A stretch of 64,000 bases of DNA, from assembly GCA_034008185.1 (NCBI GenBank), contig CM067082.1, positions 153,533,395-153,597,394 of the forward strand, read 5' to 3'. Below the pieces are notes generated by a model, which saw only the letters and a list, made by a program, of their open reading frames with translations, searched no databases and had not been told where the DNA came from. Of the stretch, positions 58,901 to 64,000 are shown in pieces. The DNA is from Gorsachius magnificus. Its lineage: Eukaryota; Chordata; Aves; Pelecaniformes; Ardeidae. Numbering within the stretch: position 1 is the stretch's first letter; each line of letters starts with the position of its first letter. The translations under genes were made by a program, and so were the position numbers.

Positions 58901-61900
58901 CCTGGAGCTAGCTCAAAAACAGCAGGACGGATCCCAAAAGGATCTTGTATCACAAAACCAACAGCGGCAACAGCCTAAGTTGTTAAAAAAAAAAAAAAAA
59001 AAAAAGAAGAATAAATTAAATTGATCAGGTGGTCGATTTTAAAATACAGGGTTACCTAAAACAGGCGGTACACTACAACATCACTGTTCTACCTCTTACC
59101 GTAATTTTTTTTCACACATCTCAAAAGTAGGCAGCTCATGTATATGGCTTAATTAGAAGAAATGCTCTGTGTTTTGTAATTACCTTGGTGAAAGCAGGAG
59201 GGAAGGTGCTGTCTCCAAAGACATGATAGTGGCAGGAGCACTAATATTCCTGTTCGCAGAACAGCAGCTATGCCTGAGCATAGGAGCTCTGGATGTTTCT
59301 ATTGCTTGTGACTCACTTTGAGTTGGAACTGTAAAGCGTTTCAGGAGGGACAACCTGGCACATCAGCTATCCCATCAGCCTTTTCTCCAGCACATAAAAT
59401 GCCAATCTACCATAAAATGCCAATCTACCAGTCACCTCTTATCTTCTTTGTCCGTATCACTTAGACCCTATTTTGCGATGGAAAGCTAAAGACAGAGCAG
59501 TACGGGACTGGACTGCTCGGGTCTACAGGTGCAGCAAGGTGATATCTTTGGTGAGGAGGGGGAGGGAATTATCTCAAGCAATGCTAGAACTGATTGCATT
59601 TCTATTTTTTTATTTTCTATCTTTAAGGGTAAGATTAAAGTTCAAGCCAGTTGTCCTTTCCCTGATCTATGCCTGAGTTTACCTCATCACTGAGCAAGAC
59701 ATGTTCTTGCAGAGGTACACCAGAGCACAAGCAGGAGGTACGGATATCCAGGGAGATTGGGCTCGAGGATAAATGTGAATGTTTGAGGCAACGGAACGGT
59801 GCAGCTGTCCCCAACAAGGCCTTATGACTTCTGTGCTAATATACCATGATGAGATTAAAGGCCTTCATGTCAGGGCATCTATACCATACCATGTCCAGTA
59901 TTTCCCTTCTAATCACTCACCCTGAAATTAGGAGGTGGCCAGGCTTTCTTTGACATTATACAGAACTTCCCAGTGTTAAATCCCTCGTTTCTACACAAAA
60001 TTGTTGTTATTTTTATTCCTCCAACAAGACAGAAACCACAATCTATAGTGTGAGGCACTGCAACGAGTAACACAGAAAATCAGACTACACAGACAGTGAA
60101 GGCTAGCAGCTGGCAAAGCCAGTTCTTAAATAACCCATCAACAACATTACTGCATATGAATATGCTAGGTGCTGCAACCCTAAAAAGCCTTAAATTCTAT
60201 CCATTTGAAAGTTAAACAGAATGAGGTGCATATTTCTACCTTCATCTTACATTTTAATGGTGCTTCCATTTAAAAACTCCATTGAACAATGAGAAAAAAT
60301 AAGAAGAATTTTTTTAAAAAGTTCAGAATAACAGTGTCCTGGTTTCGGCTGGGATATCAACATTCTTCTCACACTATATCCAAAACAGAGCACTATACCA
60401 GCTACTGGGAAGAAAATTAATTCTATCCCAGCCAAAACAAGAACAGGGAAGGTGACTTTACAAAAAATCAAAGCAAGTTTCTGCAAAAGTTACAGTTGAG
60501 GCTAAATATCTGAGAGGTGAATACTGCAGATATGTCATAGCCACATATAATTAATGTAACATTCAATGAATAATAGCATTCAATTCAATTAATTCAATGA
60601 ATTAATAGCATCAAATATTTATAACTAAACTGCAATTCCTTAATATTTAGGATATTGGTAATTAGTAGTTAGTAGTTCAGGAATCAAAAAGACACAAAGC
60701 TAGAAAAGTGGCTCCTGCTCACTCCTCTAATAATAAAAATAATTGAGGAAAACTTTGACAGGATACCATTTTAATAACTAATAAAACCATTATGAGTGAA
60801 AATGAGATAGATATCAAAATGCAGAAAAAGCACTGCCAAGTTACTCCACACCTGTTTTGTCACATAAAATTGGAGACAGTCAAATTAAAAAAAATACCAA
60901 CAAATCCACTTAACTTCAGAGAAATTTAAGAATTGGGCATTACTGACAGGTTAATACTAGAGGTGGTCTTTTAGCTTGGATTGGGATCAGAAGAGGTTCT
61001 GTTACTTGAGTCTCCACTAATATACAATCTTCGTAATCTCCTAGATATTCAGGAATAAACTGGACTGTATACTGGCATGTCATCCCAGGAGCAATCATTC
61101 CTCCCTTTCCTGGAAATTTTCCTTGGGGAAAAAAAAAAATGCAGGGAATTAAAAAAATGAAAACCTCCCAAAGTTGGCCTACGTATTTATGATCACATCC
61201 CCCTCTGGAAAGGTGCCTGTAAACTCTCCCCATTTATTGCCTAAGTCAAGCTGATAAAAATGAATGACCACAAAAAGCCTGCCAGAGCAATCTGTGTATG
61301 TGCGTATCTTCCACAGAACTCGGAGAAGAATTTTTTGTCTGAAATAAGCTTCTTGTAACTACAGAAAACAGTGAGGAGAAACCTAGAGACATTACCCAAT
61401 TTTCGTCTGCTGGAAGACAACAAGATTTACGTGGGAGAATCTAACTTCTAAATATTCGTCCAATTCTGTGACTGAGACACCACAATCTCCTTAGGCAATC
61501 TATGCCAGTGCCTGGCTATCCTACTATAGGAAAGATGTTTTTTTTATTACCCTTCCTCTAACTTAATCTTCCTTGTGGCAACTGAAGTATGCTATTTCTT
61601 GCCCTCTCCCCCTGCTGATTTCAATGGACACTACGTCTGCTCCTAGATAAATTTTGGATAAGACTCAATCTAGGTATTCCCATGGATATATTTCAATCTA
61701 ACTTCAAACATTTTAATGTTAGTTAGTCTTCTTGAATTCCTCATTAGGCTATTTCAATCTGCTTATGAGTTGCATGTGAATGGTCCTAGAGACATAAGAC
61801 AACCTTAGGTCTCTAAAGAACTAAGCAGATAGATTATTGTCCTACCCAGAGCACTGAGTAGCAGAATCAAACATAATGTCTTTGAAAAATCTTTGTTCAA

Positions 61901-63426
61901 GCAGATAAATCAGATCTTTTAGGTGTTAACATCTTAAAGGCAGTAAAAATAACCCTTACCTGGGCCAATGGCAAATGCTGAAGTTGAGGGGGGGATAAGT
62001 CTTACACGATGACATGTTGAAGTGATGTTCTGCAGCTCTATAGTCATCTTCATTTAAAAAGAAAATAAAATACTCCATTGTGTTTATCATCACTCATTAT
62101 AATGTTTGCAGTTCCCTAGTACTCTGCTAGTAGTAGCTAATTTATCATTACAACCAACCTAAAAATCTCAGTTTATTAGATAAAGCCTGAATCAGACACT
62201 ACAAAAACGAAGCAGAGACTGAAAAGGGTCCCATTTTGTTGTCACCGGTTAGTGTGCCAGTGGTGTGTGTGAAAGAGTATCTTAAAGGAAGCTAAAGGGT
62301 CATTAATTCAATATAAAGAAGAAACTCGGACTTTTGCTAAACTGCAGAAAGCCAAAAGGTTGGGTGAAATATGTAGATCATGGTAGGACATAATGCTTCT
62401 CAATGGCAGAATTAACTCCCTGCAAAGATGTTCTCACCTCATAAACCTGGCCAACTTCATAATCAGAAAACAAAACAGCAGGTGGATTGGCAAGAAACAC
62501 AGGAACAAATGAAGTACCGCTGAAAGATAAGAAAAAGAAGAAACTATCTTACTGCCTAGTTCTTTAAATACTGATAAAATGAGAACCGCAAAATGTATCC
62601 CTTAGCAAAACTGAAAGGCCATACAGATATACTTTGTTTCCTAAGACACTACAGACATTTAGCTCAAAACATCTACATGTAAATGCACAGTAATGCTGTA
62701 GTGAAGCTCTCTGTGTGCTCCAGCTCAGAAGCAAGAAACTGTATCTACGGCATACCCTTTATGATCTGCTTTTCTTCTGGCTATGGCTTGTTCCACCTTT
62801 TCTTGAGAAATGACAAGAGATTTGCCTCCATGAAGAGCATTTGGTGCGAAAAAGCGGGGGTTCTTCAAGTAATTCCGTTTCTTCTCAAGTTTGGCAAGGT
62901 AAGCACGCTCACTTTCTCTCTCTGCTATGCACTTACTGTCTTTCCAGGCTAGCTTCTGTGAGGCATTAGTTTTCTTCGAAAAAAAAAGAGATCGTGGTGC
63001 AAAATTAAACACAGGAATTTTGAGGATGATGAAAAAGGTATCTGTTCATGTCTCATTAAAGCAACACAGCACTGAAAATTCATATGGAACTATTGTATTT
63101 CTCTTTTCTTAACACGTCAAATAAAATAAGTACTGGAGAAAAATCAACAATGCTTTGGTATTTACCCTTTGTTATAGGAACAGCAATAGGCCCTACAGGT
63201 CTGCCAGACTAAAACAAATCTGTAAAATGTACCTTACTTGTCTTTTTAGTCTGGTGGCTAGAGTCTGGAGTTGAAGGCAGAGTTAATGTGCATAAAGACA
63301 CATTTGGCAGACTACCAGATATTTTCTGTAGGTGTGCAATCCCTGCAGGCATCTGGTCCTGCGAGCCTGAAGAAACATGCTGTTTAAAACTAAATGTCTC
63401 TCTGATGTAGCCAGGTTCTGATTTTC
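25815..63426 (-). CDS. DLEC1: DLEC1 / CFAP81 axonemal protein, 34 exons to the stop, 5' end outside window
   Basis: Large cilia- and flagella-associated protein (deleted in lung and esophageal cancer 1) built of ASH/MSP-type immunoglobulin-like repeats; the Chlamydomonas relative FAP81 is an axonemal central-apparatus protein. The 34 exons join in phase to 1,527 codons plus stop; human has about 1,755 residues, so roughly 230 N-terminal residues lie beyond the right edge. Recognised conserved stretches in order: [141 protein letters not shown] and, at the end, [11 protein letters not shown]. The hydrophobic beta-strand pattern typical of ASH domains recurs throughout. Divergent parts are the first exon here and the short exon at 40733. 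The gene is convergent with ACAA1, as in human. Confidence 0.97.
25939..28182. other. Last DLEC1 intron
   Basis: About 2.2 kb. It holds a 62-bp tandem duplication and a GC-richer patch near 26800-27000 with an unsupported + strand open frame; no further exon seen. Confidence 0.6.
26359..26482. repeat. 62-bp tandem duplication
   Basis: The block beginning CAGTCAGCAGAGCCCAGGTT at 26359 is repeated at 26421 with only a few differences near its end. In the last DLEC1 intron. Confidence 0.95.
28183..28303 (-). CDS. DLEC1: DLEC1 penultimate exon
   Basis: Acceptor TCACCGCAG, donor GCAAG|GTACGG. Encodes [20 protein letters not shown] and EILQISFTA. Confidence 0.94.
28551..28614 (+). mobile_element. 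CR1 LINE 3' terminal fragment
   Basis: GGTTGGACTCAATGATCTTA, then AAGGTCTTTTCCAACCAAAT and TGATTCTATGATTCTGT: the last roughly 60 bp of a CR1, antisense to DLEC1. Confidence 0.9.
28909..29062 (-). CDS. DLEC1: DLEC1 exon
   Basis: Acceptor TTTTGCAG, donor CTGG|GTATTC. Encodes [20 protein letters not shown], then [20 protein letters not shown] and [11 protein letters not shown], an ASH-domain signature. Without splicing the frame would stop 12 codons past the donor, at 28871. Confidence 0.96.
29978..30640 (-). mobile_element. CR1 LINE, 5'-truncated, same orientation as DLEC1
   Basis: About 660 bp. The minus-strand frame has the CR1 RT C-terminus uninterrupted: [39 protein letters not shown] and [20 protein letters not shown], ending at the CR1 stop near 30022. 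The 3' end is at 29978 (AATCCCAGAATGGCAGGGGT on the + strand). Different subfamily from the copies at 12364 and 55428. It lies about 80 bp past a DLEC1 splice donor. Confidence 0.95.
30721..30882 (-). CDS. DLEC1: DLEC1 exon
   Basis: Acceptor CTTCCCACAG, donor CTCAG|GTAAGA. Encodes [20 protein letters not shown] and [18 protein letters not shown]. The reading frame stays open past the donor into the intronic CR1. Confidence 0.97.
31767..31967 (-). CDS. DLEC1: DLEC1 exon
   Basis: Acceptor CTTCACCAG, donor GCTG|GTAGGT. Encodes [31 protein letters not shown], a lysine/glutamate-rich linker and [10 protein letters not shown]. Confidence 0.96.
32505..32589 (-). CDS. DLEC1: DLEC1 exon
   Basis: Acceptor TACACACAG, donor TAGGA|GTAAGT. 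Encodes [20 protein letters not shown] and VPDQPLLG. Confidence 0.94.
32680..32774 (-). CDS. DLEC1: DLEC1 exon
   Basis: Acceptor GTCATCAG, donor CTCT|GTAAGT. Encodes [20 protein letters not shown] and [11 protein letters not shown]. Confidence 0.94.
33517..33639 (-). CDS. DLEC1: DLEC1 exon
   Basis: Acceptor CGACTGCAG, donor CAAG|GTAAGC. Encodes [20 protein letters not shown] and [11 protein letters not shown]. Confidence 0.97.
33640..35281. other. DLEC1 intron
   Basis: About 1.6 kb with no recognised repeat or exon on either strand. Confidence 0.6.
35282..35459. repeat. 98-bp tandem duplication
   Basis: Sequence starting CAGTCATCAGTTAACTGCTC at 35282 recurs at 35380 with about 79 identical bases, within a DLEC1 intron. 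A third short CAGTCATCAG lies between them at 35354. Confidence 0.95.
35605..35739 (-). CDS. DLEC1: DLEC1 exon
   Basis: Acceptor CCCTGCAG, donor ATA|GTAAGC. Encodes [20 protein letters not shown] and YSITPRQI. Confidence 0.95.
36737..36954 (-). CDS. DLEC1: DLEC1 exon
   Basis: Acceptor CAATTCAG, donor GAG|GTCAGC. Encodes [20 protein letters not shown] and [10 protein letters not shown], then an acidic/serine-rich low-conservation stretch. Confidence 0.96.
37811..37881 (-). CDS. DLEC1: DLEC1 exon
   Basis: Acceptor CCCCTCAG, donor TTTG|GTGAGA. Encodes [20 protein letters not shown]. Confidence 0.95.
38748..38851 (-). CDS. DLEC1: DLEC1 exon
   Basis: Acceptor AATTTTTAATAG, donor TCAG|GTATAA. 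Encodes [20 protein letters not shown] and [12 protein letters not shown]. Confidence 0.94.
39393..39544 (-). CDS. DLEC1: DLEC1 exon
   Basis: Acceptor TCCTTCAG, donor TAAG|GTAGGT. Encodes [20 protein letters not shown] and [20 protein letters not shown]. Confidence 0.96.
40463..40554 (+). repeat. Polypurine tract
   Basis: About 90 bases of nearly pure A/G ending in a run of 12 G, in a DLEC1 intron (polypyrimidine in the gene's orientation). Confidence 0.85.
40733..40800 (-). CDS. DLEC1: DLEC1 exon (68 bp, divergent)
   Basis: Acceptor TTTTTCAAG, donor TCAG|GTATGA. Basic stretch [20 protein letters not shown]. Poor similarity to human but both phases fit; an alternative acceptor 9 bases downstream also keeps frame. 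Confidence 0.75.
41315..41500 (-). CDS. DLEC1: DLEC1 exon
   Basis: Acceptor TTCCGACAG, donor TGCCC|GTAAGT. Encodes [20 protein letters not shown] and [20 protein letters not shown], a typical ASH-domain start. Confidence 0.95.
42520..42650 (-). CDS. DLEC1: DLEC1 exon
   Basis: Acceptor TCTTTCAG, donor CCAG|GTATAT. Encodes [20 protein letters not shown] and [17 protein letters not shown]. Confidence 0.94.
43210..44127 (+). mobile_element. Solo LTR of an avian endogenous retrovirus
   Basis: About 918 bp from TGTGTTGG to CCACCACA (TG...CA ends), with no internal retroviral genes beside it. A poly(A) signal AATAAA lies at 43940-43945, followed by the widespread avian LTR segment with AGTCGAGTCTGTTTTGCCCG. 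Four spaced copies of a C(T/G)GGAGCAG-type motif occur at about 43565-43720. Flanking 5-mers GAGAC and GAACC do not match well, so no target duplication is confirmed. Long minus-strand open frames here are by-products of GC-rich sequence. Confidence 0.85.
44999..45109 (-). CDS. DLEC1: DLEC1 exon
   Basis: Acceptor TTTGGCAG, donor ATG|GTAAGT. Encodes [20 protein letters not shown] and [17 protein letters not shown]. Confidence 0.95.
45577..45740 (-). mobile_element. CR1 LINE 3' fragment
   Basis: CACAGAATCATAGAATCG, then AAAGACCTTTAAGATCATCA and AGTCCAACCGTTAACCTAA, then CCACTAAACCATGTCCCTAA: antisense CR1 tail of another subfamily. The 5' boundary is approximate. Confidence 0.85.
46696..46849 (-). 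CDS. DLEC1: DLEC1 exon
   Basis: Acceptor TATTTCCAG, donor AAAG|GTAAAT. Encodes [15 protein letters not shown] and [14 protein letters not shown]. Confidence 0.95.
47098..47237 (-). CDS. DLEC1: DLEC1 exon
   Basis: Acceptor TCTCCTAG, donor GGAAG|GTAAGG. Encodes [20 protein letters not shown] and [14 protein letters not shown]. Confidence 0.95.
47238..49076. other. DLEC1 intron
   Basis: About 1.8 kb. A G-rich patch lies at 47570-47700 and a short (AC)n near 47951; no exon or mobile element recognised. Confidence 0.6.
49077..49235 (-). CDS. DLEC1: DLEC1 exon
   Basis: Acceptor TGTCCTAG, donor GAG|GTGAGT. Encodes [16 protein letters not shown], then [20 protein letters not shown]. Confidence 0.96.
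49546..49676 (-). CDS. DLEC1: DLEC1 exon
   Basis: Acceptor TTTTCTAG, donor AAG|GTAAGG. Encodes [14 protein letters not shown] and [19 protein letters not shown]. Confidence 0.96.
49910..50003 (-). CDS. DLEC1: DLEC1 exon
   Basis: Acceptor GTTTTAG, donor ATAG|GTAAAG. Encodes [20 protein letters not shown] and [10 protein letters not shown]. Confidence 0.96.
50004..51818. other. DLEC1 intron
   Basis: About 1.8 kb with no recognised repeat; an A/T homopolymer near 50839 only. Confidence 0.6.
51819..51993 (-). CDS. DLEC1: DLEC1 exon
   Basis: Acceptor TCCCAAAG, donor AAG|GTTTGT. Encodes [20 protein letters not shown] and [19 protein letters not shown], one of the best conserved parts of the protein. 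Confidence 0.97.
52528..52586 (-). CDS. DLEC1: DLEC1 exon (59 bp)
   Basis: Acceptor TGTGTAG, donor CTTG|GTAAGC. Encodes [19 protein letters not shown]. Too short to show as a free-standing frame; found by homology and phase. Confidence 0.93.
53949..54141 (-). CDS. DLEC1: DLEC1 exon
   Basis: Acceptor CTTTGCAG, donor GGAG|GTATGG. Encodes [33 protein letters not shown] and [11 protein letters not shown]. Confidence 0.95.
54142..55427. other. DLEC1 intron, CR1-free part
   Basis: No exon or repeat recognised; short open frames are unsupported. The intron continues through the CR1 to 56484. Confidence 0.6.
55428..56020 (+). mobile_element. CR1 LINE, 5'-truncated
   Basis: Sense-oriented CR1 running from the reverse-transcriptase C-terminus ([20 protein letters not shown], with a frame break after AFQ near 55693) to the ATTCTATGATTCTATG end. 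Close to the copy at 12364 but in the opposite orientation. In a DLEC1 intron, antisense to the gene. Confidence 0.95.
56485..56647 (-). CDS. DLEC1: DLEC1 exon
   Basis: Acceptor TTCTTCAAG, donor CTAC|GTACGT. Encodes [33 protein letters not shown] and KKLVIRNST. Confidence 0.96.
57403..57427. repeat. (TAA)n microsatellite
   Basis: AGTAATAATAATAATAATAAT, a short trinucleotide run in a DLEC1 intron. Confidence 0.85.
57578..57668 (-). CDS. DLEC1: DLEC1 exon
   Basis: Acceptor CTCTTTCAG, donor ACAG|GTTTGT. Encodes [20 protein letters not shown] and [11 protein letters not shown]. Confidence 0.95.
58882..58974 (-). CDS. DLEC1: DLEC1 exon
   Basis: Acceptor ACAACTTAG just after a T run of about 22 bases in gene orientation; donor GAG|GTTAGT. 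Encodes [20 protein letters not shown] and [11 protein letters not shown]. Confidence 0.96.
59921..60057 (-). CDS. DLEC1: DLEC1 exon
   Basis: Acceptor CGTTGCAG, donor AGG|GTGAGT. Encodes [20 protein letters not shown], then [17 protein letters not shown]. Confidence 0.95.
60335..60445. repeat. 111-bp element with about 22-bp terminal inverted repeats
   Basis: Left end TGTCCTGGTTTCGGCTGGGATA; right end TATCCCAGCCAAAACAAGAACA, its imperfect reverse complement (18 of 22 bases pair by eye). The interior resembles the first 90 bases of an avian LTR family read in reverse. It lies in a DLEC1 intron. No clear target-site duplication. Confidence 0.7.
60948..61121 (-). CDS. DLEC1: DLEC1 exon
   Basis: Acceptor TCCCCAAG, donor ACCT|GTCAGT. 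Encodes [20 protein letters not shown], then [14 protein letters not shown] and [11 protein letters not shown]: a canonical ASH-domain body. Confidence 0.97.
61465..61660 (-). mobile_element. Old CR1 fragment, degraded
   Basis: TCTCCTTAGGCAATCTATGCCAGTGCCTGGC and the following TTATTACCCTTCCTCTAACTTAATCTTCC, then TTGTGGCAACTGAA, resemble the segment before the CR1 3' end read in antisense. It lies in a DLEC1 intron; boundaries approximate. Confidence 0.5.
61960..62047 (-). CDS. DLEC1: DLEC1 exon
   Basis: Acceptor AAATGAAG, donor CCAG|GTAAGG. Encodes [20 protein letters not shown] and STSAFAIGP. Confidence 0.93.
62438..62519 (-). CDS. DLEC1: DLEC1 exon
   Basis: Acceptor ATCTTTCAG, donor GAG|GTGAGA. 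Encodes [20 protein letters not shown], the first strand of an ASH-type domain. Confidence 0.93.
62756..62973 (-). CDS. DLEC1: DLEC1 exon
   Basis: Acceptor TTTTTCGAAG, donor AAAGG|GTATGC. Charged N-terminal helix ([15 protein letters not shown]), then [11 protein letters not shown] and HGGKSLV, which match human DLEC1. Confidence 0.93.
63233..63426 (-). CDS. DLEC1: DLEC1 exon (first in window), tentative
   Basis: Acceptor TGAATTGCAG; the only frame open throughout reads [16 protein letters not shown] and ends HQTKKTSK. Phase with the next exon requires donor AAG|GTACAT, not the nearby stronger GTAAGG. Low similarity to human, so boundaries are tentative. Confidence 0.55.
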
Positions 63427-64000
63427 CTGCAATTCAAAGAGAAACAGAATTCTGTAAGAGAAAAGCATGAATTATAAGCACTTATTCTATGCATAGGTAT
63501 ATGAATTTATTTTAGTCTTGTTGATGGCAAAAATACACTTTACATCCTCTAGAATTCATTTATATTTATAGTCTATTTTGCACAAATGAAGCAGAGTGCT
63601 TTAATAAGAAAGCTTTCAGAAATACTAAACAAGCTATACACAAAGAAAGTTATATTACTCTCAGAAAGCTACATTAATCCTACAAGTGAGTGAGACTTAG
63701 AATGCCCTGTTCAGTTTACAAAAACATCTATATGTTGGACTTGCGTCAGTCAGAAAATTGGCATAAACAGGATGTGCCACTTAGTCCCATGTTCCTATAG
63801 TTAGACAACAGAATTGCCACCTCAGAGGAAACTCTGAGATACTAGATTTTTGGCTTTTTTGGAATTAAAATGGAACACCTCCCCTGAATCTTGGAATTTG
63901 CGACTACATTGATTGTTCTGAAATATTTGTTTTCACTTGACTGAAAAATTTTACCTTCACTAAAACCTTTCACCTTGGCTCACACATGAGTAAAATAAGT
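63427..64000. other. DLEC1 intron (right edge)
   Basis: No exon recognised on the minus strand up to the window edge. Confidence 0.5.

Overview
This is vertebrate nuclear DNA, almost certainly from a bird. The evidence is many 5'-truncated CR1 LINEs with the avian 3' end (repeats of ATTCTATG), an avian-type solo LTR, no mammalian Alu/L1/B1 sequence, short introns and GT-AG splicing throughout. It holds three protein-coding genes. I rebuilt them exon by exon by following splice sites and reading phase; every internal exon junction is phase-compatible.

Region 1 (1-9606, + strand) is the 3' half of a MEKK2/MEKK3-family MAP3 kinase: 7 exons and 367 C-terminal codons. It contains the end of the linker and a complete catalytic domain; the 5' exons lie off the left edge. 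Region 2 (9607-13490) is intergenic. It holds several antisense CR1 copies, one with a long reverse-transcriptase-derived reading frame, then a strong polypyrimidine tract. Region 3 (13490-24023, + strand) is a complete ACAA1 gene (peroxisomal 3-ketoacyl-CoA thiolase): CpG-rich promoter, 12 exons, 438 codons and a poly(A) signal. Region 4 (24024-25436) separates two convergent genes and carries a 19-bp tandem repeat. Region 5 (25437-64000, - strand) is most of DLEC1 (CFAP81), a ciliary protein with ASH/MSP-like domains: 34 exons and 1,527 codons to the true stop. The first exons lie off the right edge.

The tail-to-tail ACAA1/DLEC1 pair matches the human 3p22 arrangement. On the ACAA1 5' side, where human has divergent MYD88, this window has a same-strand MEKK2-like kinase instead. 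The three genes have unrelated jobs (MAP kinase signalling, peroxisomal beta-oxidation, ciliary axoneme), so this is linkage rather than an operon-like system.

I found no tRNA, rRNA, CRISPR array or exotic gene system. The points most worth checking are the identity and synteny of the kinase, the GC-rich codon use of its last exon, a non-canonical PTS2 in ACAA1, a DLEC1 intron that stays open in frame into a CR1 element, a 111-bp inverted-repeat element, and several local tandem duplications.
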